A stretch of 23,088 bases of DNA, from the NCBI GenBank assembly GCA_024638905.1, contig JAHEJH010000012.1, positions 1 through 23,088 of the forward strand. The letters are read 5' to 3'. How positions within the stretch are numbered: the stretch's first letter is position 1; the number at the start of each line of letters is the position of its first letter. A model generated the notes under the pieces. That model was not told where the DNA came from. It ran no database searches and worked only from the letters and a program-made list of their open reading frames with translations. Positions 15,823-23,088 of the stretch are shown here, piece by piece. Origin of the DNA: Luminiphilus sp. GTDB lineage: Bacteria > Pseudomonadota > Gammaproteobacteria > Pseudomonadales > Halieaceae. A program made the translations under genes and the position numbers.

Positions 15823-16776
15823 ATGTCTTTGTGGGACCGTATTGATGAAGAGAGTAAACCCGCATTGGAAATCCTCTGGGGCGCACTGCCCGGTGGCCTG
15901 AACGGCATCCCGGATATTGTTCAGCGCCGTGCAGCCTACGAGGCTTTCCGCGCCGCAGCCCCTCGAGGGGAGTATCCCAACCTAGACGTGTCGGACCACA
16001 CCTATACCGGGCCCGAAAGTGAGTTGTCCCTGAGGTTGTATCAACCGAAAAACGCCACCGCGCCGGCTCCCGGGCTCATCTACATCCACGGCGGCGGCAT
16101 GATCATGGGCAACCTAGAGAGTCAGGATGAGGTTTTGAAAATCACCGCCTCTGAGCTGGGGATCCCGATTGCTTCTATTGATTATCGCAAGGCGCCTGAG
16201 CACGCTTACCCCGCCGCACCAGAAGATTGCTACGCCGGCATCTGTTGGGTGTTTGAAAACGCCTCAGCGCTGGGAATGGACACCCATAACATCGGTCTGA
16301 TGGGGGCGTCCGCTGGTGGAGGCCTTGCGCTGGCCGCCGCATTGATGCTGCGCGATCGTGACGGACCTCAGCTTAAGTATCTACTCCCGATCTACCCTAT
16401 GATCGACGATCGGCATCACACCGCCTCCTCTAAAACCGTAGTAGATATCGGCATCTGGGATCGCGAGGGCTCTATTGAAGCCTGGAACTGGTATCTGGGC
16501 GATGCGGCACCCGACGCCTATGCAGCGCCTGCCAGAGCAGAGGATTTATCGGGGCTGCCGCCCACCTACATCGACGTGGGCGACCTTGACCTGTTCCGAG
16601 ACGAGGACATTCTGATTGCGCAACGGCTCTCTGCATCGGGTGTCCCGGTGGAATTTCATCTGTGGACAGGCGCTTACCACGCCTCCGAATTGTTCGCGCC
16701 CCAGGCAGCATTGAGCCAACGAATCTGGGCGACGCGCTATGCGGCTATCCGACGATTAGCTGGCATACAGGGCTGA
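15823..16776 (+). CDS. Alpha/beta-hydrolase, hormone-sensitive-lipase (family IV) esterase
   Basis: Predicted cytosolic carboxylesterase of 317 residues with no signal peptide. The oxyanion-hole motif HGGG (89-92) in YIHGGGMIMG and the nucleophile elbow GASAG (161-165, Ser163) are clear. Asp256 in DLDLFRDE and His286 in GAYHASELF complete the triad at the expected spacing. The APEHAYPAAPED segment is also typical of the family. GGGAG lies nine bases before the ATG, and a short palindrome (15799-15809) sits just upstream. It follows the nrdAB terminator, so it needs its own promoter; none is convincing. The substrate is unknown. The nearby P450 and reductases make a role in breaking esters or lactones of a catabolic substrate possible but unproven. 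Confidence 0.9.
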   Translation: MSLWDRIDEESKPALEILWGALPGGLNGIPDIVQRRAAYEAFRAAAPRGEYPNLDVSDHTYTGPESELSLRLYQPKNATAPAPGLIYIHGGGMIMGNLESQDEVLKITASELGIPIASIDYRKAPEHAYPAAPEDCYAGICWVFENASALGMDTHNIGLMGASAGGGLALAAALMLRDRDGPQLKYLLPIYPMIDDRHHTASSKTVVDIGIWDREGSIEAWNWYLGDAAPDAYAAPARAEDLSGLPPTYIDVGDLDLFRDEDILIAQRLSASGVPVEFHLWTGAYHASELFAPQAALSQRIWATRYAAIRRLAGIQG

Positions 16777-16881
16777 TGTCGAATATCGACTTAGCCACAC
16801 TTTTCGTCGCCGAGCTGTAACCTTTGTACGCGGTATCTAGCCTGATACAGTGCTCAAGACTCAAAATCAAAACGGGAGTGC

Positions 16882-17292
16882 ATGATGCAAAAAGGTCATT
16901 GTTTGTGCGGCAGCGTCCAATACGAGTTTGACGAGACGCAGGCCGCGATGAAACTCCATTGCCACTGCAAAGACTGCCAACGTATCACCGGGTCAGGCAA
17001 GGCCACCGTCATTATGTTTCCCCAAGACGCCGTCAAGATTAAGGGCGATTACAAGACCTACGCCTCACGTGGTTTTGATGGTTCCCACGTCAACCGCGGG
17101 TTTTGCCCCACATGCGGCAGCCAGATGTTCACCTTCGTCGATGAGATCCCCAGCCAGATGTTCATCAAAGCCGGGGGGATGGAGGACACCAGCTGGCTCT
17201 CAATAGACTTCACCTGCTGGACCAGCACGGCCCGTGATTGGCTGCCAGCGGATGACAGGATGCCCGGCTTCGAGCAAAACCCGGCTGCTTAA
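16882..17292 (+). CDS. GFA/CENP-V-fold zinc protein
   Basis: Small 136-residue protein of the family named for glutathione-dependent formaldehyde-activating enzyme. All seven zinc-binding cysteines of the fold are present: CLC (Cys7, Cys9), CHCKDC (Cys27, Cys29, Cys32) and CPTC (Cys75, Cys78), with the usual GSGKAT and GSQMF motifs. Most members have no proven substrate, and the spontaneous glutathione-formaldehyde reaction makes the original name doubtful, so I do not assign the formaldehyde activity. Two ATGs occur in tandem (16882 and 16885); the second has better spacing from GGGAG. It is 105 bases after the esterase, in a gap with short inverted repeats but no clear promoter or terminator. 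Confidence 0.88.
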   Translation: MMQKGHCLCGSVQYEFDETQAAMKLHCHCKDCQRITGSGKATVIMFPQDAVKIKGDYKTYASRGFDGSHVNRGFCPTCGSQMFTFVDEIPSQMFIKAGGMEDTSWLSIDFTCWTSTARDWLPADDRMPGFEQNPAA

Positions 17293-17661
17293 GCCCCTCT
17301 GGATCCCGCCGATGCCCTGCGGATACCGGGTAACTGCAGTTGCAAAAAGGGATGTCAGGCTAGAAGAAGCTGGCACTAATAATTGATCCCGGTCGACGTC
17401 ATTTTCGGGGTGAAAACCGCGCCCTGTAAAGCGCCTTATCTGCCCCTTCAACGCCAAAACTGTAAATCCGTTACCTCATTTTTTGGCTCATCTAAGCCAT
17501 TTTCCCTCTCCTACCTGATAATTGTGTAAAAAAACAATCACCATTGTTTGCTTCCTAATCGGACTTATGTCAGCCTTCGCCAACTTGACCGGACAGGCTC
17601 CGCAAACAAGACGGTCCATCCCGGAAAAGAGCCCTAAAAATTAATGAGAGGACAGGCCACC
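17293..17661 (+). other. Intergenic region upstream of the TonB receptor (no gene)
   Basis: I see no protein gene or RNA gene. The 5' half is GC-rich and contains the 10-bp palindrome AACTGCAGTT (17332-17341). The 3' half, from about 17460, is AT-richer and looks regulatory: a small dyad TGGCT/AGCCA, a possible -10 GATAAT (17517-17522) without a good -35 box, and the palindrome at 17532-17549. No intrinsic terminator follows the GFA gene. Confidence 0.6.
17532..17549. promoter_or_regulatory. 18-bp palindromic candidate operator before the TonB receptor
   Basis: AAACAAT, spacer CACC, ATTGTTT: two perfect 7-bp half-sites. A further ATTGT at 17521-17525 adds a third half-site copy. The site lies about 110 bases before the receptor start and just after a GATAAT box, which suits a repressor or activator dimer. 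No regulator gene is in the window, so the binding family is unknown. Confidence 0.45.
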
Positions 17662-19953
17662 ATGTCACAATCCCAACACCCATCTATCTGGGTCCGCCGC
17701 GCAATTCATGCCGCGCTAGCAGCGACGACAGCCGGCGCACTGACTACGTTACCCGCCATCGCGCAAGAGGAATCAGCCGCCGGCCTCGAAGAGGTCGTTG
17801 TGACAGCCCGGAAGCGGGCTGAATCACTGCAGGACGTGCCCGTTGCAGTGACTGCATTGACCGCCGGCATGATCGAGCGCGGCAATCTGAATTCTGTTGT
17901 GGATGTGGCAAAGATGGCGCCCAATGTCGAGCTGATTGCGCAGCCGTTTGCCGGCTCCGCTCTGGCTGCCTCCATTCGCGGTGTTGGCCTCGATGATCTG
18001 GAAAAGACCTTTGAGCCGACGGTCGCTGTGTCAGTGGACGGCGTCTTCTACTCCTCAACGGCTGGCGCGAATGTTGACCTGTTCGATGTGGAGGCGATCG
18101 AAGTGCTGCGCGGACCACAGGGCACCCTGTTTGGTCGAAATACCATCGGTGGCGTGATCAACATTCAGCGCTCCAAGCCGACGGGTGAGGCAGGCCTGCG
18201 CCTTCAGGCCACGTTTGACGAGTTTGACCGTCAGGATTTTAAAGCCGTCATGAATGCGCCGCTTGGCGCCAACGGTGGCATTAAAGTATCGCTGCGCTCT
18301 CTACAAAGCGAAGCCTTTGCCAAAAACGTCACCAAAGGCGAAAACTCTGATAACCGCGACCTAGTGACCGCCAGCGTCGCTGTGCGTTACGACTTCTCTG
18401 ATGACTGGTCAGCGCAATTCACCTGGGACAACTACAACGACAATACCCAGCTAGTCGACCTGCTCAACATCAGCACCACCGGTGGCCCCAACCTCGAGGG
18501 CGCCAACGGTTTTGCGCTGATCTCCCCCTTCCATGGCAAGGCGGAGTCCGCGGACCGCTCGCGCGCCAACGACTACACGACCACCTACTCCAGCGGCAAC
18601 TTCCTGAGCACGATTCAGGGCAACAACTACGCGCTGGCGGTCGATGGGCGTATTGGCAATCACGATCTGAAGTTCATTACCTCCATGATGGACACCAAAG
18701 AGCGCATGGATATCTGCTCTTGGGGTTCACCCGTTCCCGGCATCATCTTCCCGTTTGGCACGGGCACGCCGGACAACCCCTCCGATGCACTCTGTCTGTT
18801 CCCGGTACTGCGCGAGCAGGAGTTCGAGCAGTCTTCCAACGAAATCCAGATCACCTCTGATTTCGACGGACCGCTCAACTACGTCGCCGGCATCTACACG
18901 ATGGAAAGTGAAGCGCCTTTCGATTCGGGCCCGGTGCAGGTCATCGAATCTCTACAAGATCTGGAAGCGCGAGCGATCTATGGTGAGATCAACTGGGACA
19001 TCACCGATGCCTGGGAGCTCACAGCCGGCGCGCGTTACACGGAAGAAGAGAAAGACTTTTTCGTAGTCGCGGGTGCCTTCCCGAACGGCAAGGACTTCGA
19101 TTTTAAAGACGACGAAGTCACCTATCGCTTGGTACTGCAGCGTAACTTTGACTTCGGCATGATCTACGGCTCTTACTCAACGGGCTTCAAGTCTGGCGGC
19201 TTCAACTCCCGCGGCACGACCCAAAATACGGTGGGTCCCTATGCCTCAGAGACCGTTGACTCGATGGAAATCGGATTCCGCTCCGAGTGGTTTGATAACC
19301 GCCTGACCTTCAACGCGACCTACTTCGACGCCTCCTATGAGGACAAGCAGGAGCAGGTGGTCACCGCTGGCGACGGCAGCTACATCTACAACGGGCAGCC
19401 CGAGGACTGTGGCGGTCCGACCTGTACGTTTATCTTCAACGCAGGTGAAGTCGACACCAGCGGCCTTGAGCTCGAAGTCATGGCCATGGTCACTGATCGG
19501 CTGACACTGCGCGGTGCAATGGGCACGCTCGATGCCGACTATGCGCGCTTTGATTACGCGGGTATTGGCGACATTTCAGACCGCGCCGAAGTCGTCTGGG
19601 CGCCCGAGCTGACCTACAACATCGGCGGTGAATATCGCATCAACGGCTTGGGTGGCGAGTGGATTATCAACGCCAACTACAAGTACACCGATGAGGCATG
19701 GGGACGCTCTGATTTCGGCACCTACAACTTCCAGTACGGCCCAGAGATTGTCAGAGAGGACTTCAAGGTGCTCGACGTCTCAGCGACCTATCTGCTGCCA
19801 GTGGGTAACGGTACTGCGATGATTCGTCTCTACGGTACTGACATCCTTGAGGATGGTGGCCGCATTGAGCGACCCTTCGACGCTGGCGCGTTCGCCTTTG
19901 CGAGCCTAGTACCGCGTCGCACACTCGGTGTGACCATTGGGTACGAGTTCTAA
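17662..19953 (+). CDS. TonB-dependent outer-membrane receptor
   Basis: Outer-membrane beta-barrel that takes up a ligand using TonB energy. From the ATG at 17662 it has 763 residues: a signal peptide ending AIA-QE, a TonB-box-like EEVVVTARKR, the plug domain (SIRGVGLDD, then EVLRGPQGTLFGRNTIGGVINI), and a barrel of about 550 residues ending in the typical aromatic TLGVTIGYEF. Two close cysteine pairs (DICSWG...ALCLF and EDCGGPTC) are probably disulphides in external loops. An earlier in-frame ATG at 17644 exists, but AGAGGA sits nine bases before 17662, which decides the start. The sequence is of the large subfamily common in sphingomonads and marine gammaproteobacteria that often import non-iron compounds. 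Ligand not assigned; a hydrophobic catabolic substrate is inferred from the neighbours only. Confidence 0.95.
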   Translation: MSQSQHPSIWVRRAIHAALAATTAGALTTLPAIAQEESAAGLEEVVVTARKRAESLQDVPVAVTALTAGMIERGNLNSVVDVAKMAPNVELIAQPFAGSALAASIRGVGLDDLEKTFEPTVAVSVDGVFYSSTAGANVDLFDVEAIEVLRGPQGTLFGRNTIGGVINIQRSKPTGEAGLRLQATFDEFDRQDFKAVMNAPLGANGGIKVSLRSLQSEAFAKNVTKGENSDNRDLVTASVAVRYDFSDDWSAQFTWDNYNDNTQLVDLLNISTTGGPNLEGANGFALISPFHGKAESADRSRANDYTTTYSSGNFLSTIQGNNYALAVDGRIGNHDLKFITSMMDTKERMDICSWGSPVPGIIFPFGTGTPDNPSDALCLFPVLREQEFEQSSNEIQITSDFDGPLNYVAGIYTMESEAPFDSGPVQVIESLQDLEARAIYGEINWDITDAWELTAGARYTEEEKDFFVVAGAFPNGKDFDFKDDEVTYRLVLQRNFDFGMIYGSYSTGFKSGGFNSRGTTQNTVGPYASETVDSMEIGFRSEWFDNRLTFNATYFDASYEDKQEQVVTAGDGSYIYNGQPEDCGGPTCTFIFNAGEVDTSGLELEVMAMVTDRLTLRGAMGTLDADYARFDYAGIGDISDRAEVVWAPELTYNIGGEYRINGLGGEWIINANYKYTDEAWGRSDFGTYNFQYGPEIVREDFKVLDVSATYLLPVGNGTAMIRLYGTDILEDGGRIERPFDAGAFAFASLVPRRTLGVTIGYEF

Positions 19954-19969
19954 GTACTGAGTGCTGATG

Positions 19970-19995
19970 AAAAGCCACCTTCGGGTGGCTTTTTT
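19970..19995 (+). terminator. Intrinsic terminator of the TonB receptor gene
   Basis: 6-bp stem GCCACC / GGTGGC with a stable TTCG tetraloop (19974-19989), four A before and six T after, 16 bases after the receptor stop. It separates the receptor from the reductase gene downstream. Confidence 0.93.
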
Positions 19996-20048
19996 GTGCC
20001 TGATCAGACACTCTCCTCCAGCATAACGTGAATAAAAAGGAACCCGAG

Positions 20049-21050
20049 ATGATGCACTCCGTCGTACTGGCCAGAAGGCCACAGGGGAACCCCGTTGAGG
20101 CCGATTTTGCCGTCTGGGAAGGTCCTCTGCCTGAGGTGAGTGAGGGGTTTTTTCTTACCCGTAACACCTTCGTCTCGCTGGACGCCGGATTTCGCAACTG
20201 GATGAATGAGGACTCGGGTGACGAGGTGTTACCCGCCATGGGCTTGGACGAACCCGTGATGGGCTTGGTGCTTGCCGAGGTGCTGGAATCAAAACATCCC
20301 GACTATGCGGTCGGCGACAAGCTGATGGCCCGATTTGCTTGGCAAACCCACAGCCTGAGCGACGGGAGCGATTTTATTGCCAGACTTCCCGCTGAACTCG
20401 AATTCAACCCCAGTGCCTACATGGGCGTCTTGGGCGACACCGGTATGTCGGCCTACTTCGGCATGACCGACATTGCCAAACCCACCGCCGAGGATTGCGT
20501 ATTGATCAGCGGTGCCGGGGGAGCGGTGGGCACCATCGCCGGCCAGATCGCCAAACTTTCCGGGGCGCGGGTGGCGGGCATCGTAGGCTCACAGGCCAAG
20601 GCTGCTTGGCTTTGCGACACATTGGGCTACGACGCCGCGGTCGTGCGATCAGGAAACACGCCGCTAGCAGAGGCCATTGGCGAGGCCTGCCCCGACGGAG
20701 TCGATGTGTTCTTCGATAATGTCGGCGGGCAGACCCTTGAAGCGGTGATCAGCAATATGAATCACCGCGGCCGGCTGGTCCTATGCGGCGCAATATCAGG
20801 CTACGGTGTGACGCCTCACGGACCGAACAACCTGTTTGAACTCATCACCAAAGAGCTCTCGGTCGAGGGCTTCATGACCCACTTCCGACACGATCGCTAC
20901 GCTGAAGCCAGGGAGCAGCTCTCCCAATGGTTGCGCGAAGGCGTCATTCAGTCCCCTGAGCATCGCCTCGAGGGGATCGAGAACGTCGGGAAGGCCTTCG
21001 CGGATCTATTTGCGGGCGAGAACTTCGGCAAGACCATCGTGGCATTGTAG
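20049..21050 (+). CDS. NADP-dependent oxidoreductase, zinc-independent MDR (PTGR/LTB4DH-like)
   Basis: Member of the medium-chain dehydrogenase/reductase superfamily that reduces activated C=C bonds, such as alpha,beta-unsaturated ketones, with NADPH. From the ATG at 20049 it has 333 residues. The nucleotide-binding loop is GAGGAVGTIAG (155-165), and DVFFDNVGGQTLEAV with RLVLCGAIS is the family signature after it. The Cys/His zinc ligands of classical alcohol dehydrogenases are absent. A GTG at 20028 is in frame, but AAGGA seven bases before 20049 favours the later ATG. It lies only about 50 bases beyond the receptor's terminator and ends 17 bases from the convergent P450 gene with no terminator between. 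The partial gene at 22280 is a clear paralogue. Confidence 0.92.
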   Translation: MMHSVVLARRPQGNPVEADFAVWEGPLPEVSEGFFLTRNTFVSLDAGFRNWMNEDSGDEVLPAMGLDEPVMGLVLAEVLESKHPDYAVGDKLMARFAWQTHSLSDGSDFIARLPAELEFNPSAYMGVLGDTGMSAYFGMTDIAKPTAEDCVLISGAGGAVGTIAGQIAKLSGARVAGIVGSQAKAAWLCDTLGYDAAVVRSGNTPLAEAIGEACPDGVDVFFDNVGGQTLEAVISNMNHRGRLVLCGAISGYGVTPHGPNNLFELITKELSVEGFMTHFRHDRYAEAREQLSQWLREGVIQSPEHRLEGIENVGKAFADLFAGENFGKTIVAL

Positions 21051-21067
21051 TCGCGACGCCAGCGCCA

Positions 21068-22276
21068 CTAGTCGAGCGTCACCTTTATAGGGATAGTGTC
21101 GAGACCCATGGTGGTGCCACCGTGGCCCGTTACCGCTTCTTCTGACACCAATTCCAGTGTAGCGACACGATCAAAAAAGGCTTCCAGCACGACCCGCACT
21201 TCCATCTTGGCAACGTGCAGGCCAATACATTTGTGCGCACCGGCACCGAACGCATGGTGCTGATTGCGCTCTTTCTTGCTGCGATCCGGGTTGAAGGTGT
21301 CGGGGTCGGCAAATGTTCGCTCGTCGCGATCGGTCACAAAGCTGGGAACCACAATATTGTCGCCGGCGCGAAACTGAACACCGTGAAACTCCGTGTCCTG
21401 CTCACAAATGCGATTCAGATTGATAAAAGCATGCATGCGCATAAACTCGTCGACCGAATCGGCGATCTTGCTGCGATCCGCCTTGAGACTGTCAAACAGC
21501 GCTGAGTCCCGCGCCAGATGACGAATAATAAAACTGAGCATGGTCGCCACCGTGTCGATACTGGCAAGGAATAGCAGGTAACAAATCGCGTGCACCTCCT
21601 CGAGAGAGAGCTTTTCTCCCTCCACATCAACATTGAGCAGCATGTCGACGATGTCATCCTTCGGATGATCAACATGCTGAGTGACCACCTCAAAGAGGTA
21701 ACCGCCAATCTTCTCCCCGCAGGCGATTCGCTCTTCCATCGTTGGCGCCCGATAAAAGCCTGTCTCCCAAGCATAAAAATCATCGAGACGCTCAGGTTCC
21801 AATCCCAGCTGGCGAACAAACAGGCCCATTGATATGGGTTTCGCCACCTTCCATAAAAAGTCGAACTCTCCGCTGGGCAACACCTCATCCAACACCTCAG
21901 CGGCGAGGGCCTCCGCACCCGTCTGCAGACGCGCCACGGCTGTGGGTTCAAAAATGGGAAGCAACAGGCGTCGATAACGCCGGTGTTCATTGGCATCGCT
22001 CTCCAACGGGATCAGTCGCGGGCGCTGCTCCATGTTGGCGGGTATGCCGATCGGAAATGAGCCAAACAATTCGGCATTGCTGAGGACTTCCCGAGCCAAT
22101 TCGTGGGAAGTGATCAGCCAGTGGCCGCCATTGTGGGGGGTGTAAACGATGTCCCGGGGGTCTTTAACCAGTGAATCCAGAAACAGTTGCTGGGGATCTG
22201 CGAAAAATCCGCTGTCCCCGACAATGTCGAAATCACTTTGTAGCGCCTCGGGTACCTGATTCAGTTGTGTCGGCAT
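21068..22276 (-). CDS. Cytochrome P450, CYP101 (P450cam)-like
   Basis: Soluble bacterial monooxygenase of 402 residues. Visible hallmarks are the helix-C HRRYR (98-102), the I-helix ASIDT (238-242, acid-alcohol pair Asp241-Thr242), ExxR as EFMR (277-280), and the heme loop FGAGAHKCIG (343-352, heme ligand Cys350). Similarity to P450cam is evident by eye at NGGHW, LPxGEFDF-like and TEFHGVQFRAGDNI segments, which places it near CYP101 but does not prove camphor as substrate. Electrons would come from a [2Fe-2S] ferredoxin and its reductase, neither of which is in the window. Its start is three bases after the stop of the upstream MDR reductase on the same strand, so the two form an operon. Probable role: hydroxylation of a terpenoid or other hydrophobic compound. 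Confidence 0.93.
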   Translation of the reverse strand: MPTQLNQVPEALQSDFDIVGDSGFFADPQQLFLDSLVKDPRDIVYTPHNGGHWLITSHELAREVLSNAELFGSFPIGIPANMEQRPRLIPLESDANEHRRYRRLLLPIFEPTAVARLQTGAEALAAEVLDEVLPSGEFDFLWKVAKPISMGLFVRQLGLEPERLDDFYAWETGFYRAPTMEERIACGEKIGGYLFEVVTQHVDHPKDDIVDMLLNVDVEGEKLSLEEVHAICYLLFLASIDTVATMLSFIIRHLARDSALFDSLKADRSKIADSVDEFMRMHAFINLNRICEQDTEFHGVQFRAGDNIVVPSFVTDRDERTFADPDTFNPDRSKKERNQHHAFGAGAHKCIGLHVAKMEVRVVLEAFFDRVATLELVSEEAVTGHGGTTMGLDTIPIKVTLD

Positions 22277-22279
22277 TAT

Positions 22280-23088
22280 TCAGTCCAGTGTCACGAGGCA
22301 CTTCCCACGGGAAGCGCCATGCATCATGTCGCAGAATGCTCGGGGGGTGGTTTCGATCCCCTCGTAAACGGCATCAAAGCTTTTCAGCGCGCCGCGCTGA
22401 AGCCGGCCCTGGAGATCCTCTGCGATCTTGGGAAAAGATTCAAAATAGTCCGAGAACATGAAACCTTCCATGCGCGCACGCTTGGTAATCAGTTCCCAAC
22501 TGTTATGCAGCGGCTGTACCGCTGACTCGTATTGCGAAATGGCACCACACAACACGAGTCTGGCCTGCTCGCGCAGTTGACTCATGACTGTATCGAGGGC
22601 CTCGCCGCCCACATTATCAAAAAAGATATCGACCCCGTCGGGGCAGGCCTCTCGCAAAGCGCTTCCGAGATCCGGCTGAGTTTCGCGGTCAATCACCACG
22701 TCATAACCTACCGCGCTTTCCAGCCAATCGGCTTTGTCACGGGTGCTGGTTAAGCCGATTACCCGACACCCTTCCGCTTTCGCCAACTGTCCGACGACGG
22801 TCCCTACGGCCCCGCCTGCGGCGCTCACCACCACGGTCTCACCAGGCTTCGGTTGACCGATCTCAAACAGTCCAATCCAGGCCGTCATCCCTGTGGGCCC
22901 CAGAATCCCCATGTATTGGTGAAGCGGGACGTCGCTGGCTACCTCTAACGGCGAGCAGAGATCGCTACCATCCAGCACGCTCTGCTCTTCCCAGGCAGTG
23001 CGCGCGCTGACTAGCGTACCCACGGGGTAATCGGCGTGATCGGATTCCACGACTTCACCCAGCACAATACTTTGCACCGGGTCACCGA
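22280..23088 (-). CDS. NADP-dependent oxidoreductase, zinc-independent MDR, N-terminus beyond window edge
   Basis: The same family as the gene at 20049. The frame runs off the right edge, so about 65-70 N-terminal residues are missing, judging from alignment with that paralogue (its EPVMGLVLAEVLES lines up with DPVQSIVLGEVVES here). The Rossmann loop AAGGAVGTVVG, then EACPDGVDIFFDNVGG and RLVLCGAIS, are present. In a 39-residue stretch around this signature I count 27 identities with the paralogue. Residues after it (YESAVQPLHNSWELI) differ, so substrates may differ. The stop is three bases before the P450 ATG. It could reduce an enone formed during catabolism of the P450 product; this is inference. 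Confidence 0.9.
   Translation of the reverse strand, partial: GDPVQSIVLGEVVESDHADYPVGTLVSARTAWEEQSVLDGSDLCSPLEVASDVPLHQYMGILGPTGMTAWIGLFEIGQPKPGETVVVSAAGGAVGTVVGQLAKAEGCRVIGLTSTRDKADWLESAVGYDVVIDRETQPDLGSALREACPDGVDIFFDNVGGEALDTVMSQLREQARLVLCGAISQYESAVQPLHNSWELITKRARMEGFMFSDYFESFPKIAEDLQGRLQRGALKSFDAVYEGIETTPRAFCDMMHGASRGKCLVTLD

Noticed and set aside
16778..16790. Hairpin GTCGA-ATA-TCGAC after the esterase as a terminator
   Set aside because: The 5-bp stem is too short and no T-run follows.
16882..17292. Formaldehyde-detoxifying enzyme (gfa)
   Set aside because: The fold is clear, but most family members lack proven activity and no formaldehyde dehydrogenase is adjacent, so only the fold is called.
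15695..23088. Horizontally acquired island
   Set aside because: Gene content looks accessory, but there is no integrase, transposase, tRNA or flanking direct repeat, and base composition looks similar by eye. A proper composition and phylogeny test would be needed.

Overview
The window looks like chromosomal DNA from a marine gammaproteobacterium. The gene order grxD-proA-nadD-rsfS-rlmH-mrdA-rodA-mltB-rlpA-dacA matches, from proA to dacA, the order I recall for Pseudomonas aeruginosa and relatives. The class I ribonucleotide reductase is of the long, tandem-ATP-cone type known from P. aeruginosa. The right-hand side (TonB-dependent receptor, CYP101-like P450, esterase, paralogous NADP-dependent reductases) is what one expects of Halieaceae (OM60/NOR5)-type catabolic genomes. 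The family-level placement is inference from gene content only. I see no transposase, integrase, tRNA, rRNA, phage gene or CRISPR array.

Region 1 (1-8864, minus strand) is a ten-gene, probably co-transcribed run. It starts with the monothiol glutaredoxin grxD and proline biosynthesis gene proA, then nadD, rsfS and rlmH. The cell-elongation peptidoglycan block follows: PBP2 (mrdA), RodA, lytic transglycosylase MltB, RlpA and D,D-carboxypeptidase DacA, the last cut by the window edge. From proA through rlpA every junction overlaps: GTGA or ATGA at three junctions, one-base TGATG at two, 8 bases at mrdA/rodA, and a probable TTGA at mltB/rlpA. This suggests strong translational coupling.

Region 2 (9042-11143, plus strand) is argD-argF, two arginine biosynthesis genes overlapping by ATGA and divergent from grxD.

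Region 3 (11144-15715, plus strand) is the nrdAB operon. It has a 356-base leader holding a hairpin, two DnaA-box-like sites, a candidate sigma-70 promoter, a good NrdR-box core and an 8-bp inverted repeat just before the gene. The operon ends at a strong intrinsic terminator. NrdA and NrdB together make dNTPs, and the leader suggests control by both replication status (DnaA) and nucleotide status (NrdR).

Region 4 (15823-23088) looks accessory or catabolic: an HSL-family esterase, a GFA-fold zinc protein, a TonB-dependent receptor with its own terminator, an MDR-family reductase, and convergent to these a CYP101-like P450 preceded in its operon by a second MDR reductase that is a clear paralogue of the first. 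A plausible reading is uptake and oxidation of a hydrophobic or terpenoid-like compound, but no substrate can be assigned and no ferredoxin or ferredoxin reductase for the P450 is present.

Most of the window is ordinary, well-understood biology. The points most worth a second look are the nrdA leader, the matching LxWD motifs at both ends of NrdB, the palindrome before the TonB receptor, and the P450 with paralogous reductases. I found no convincing wholly new system.
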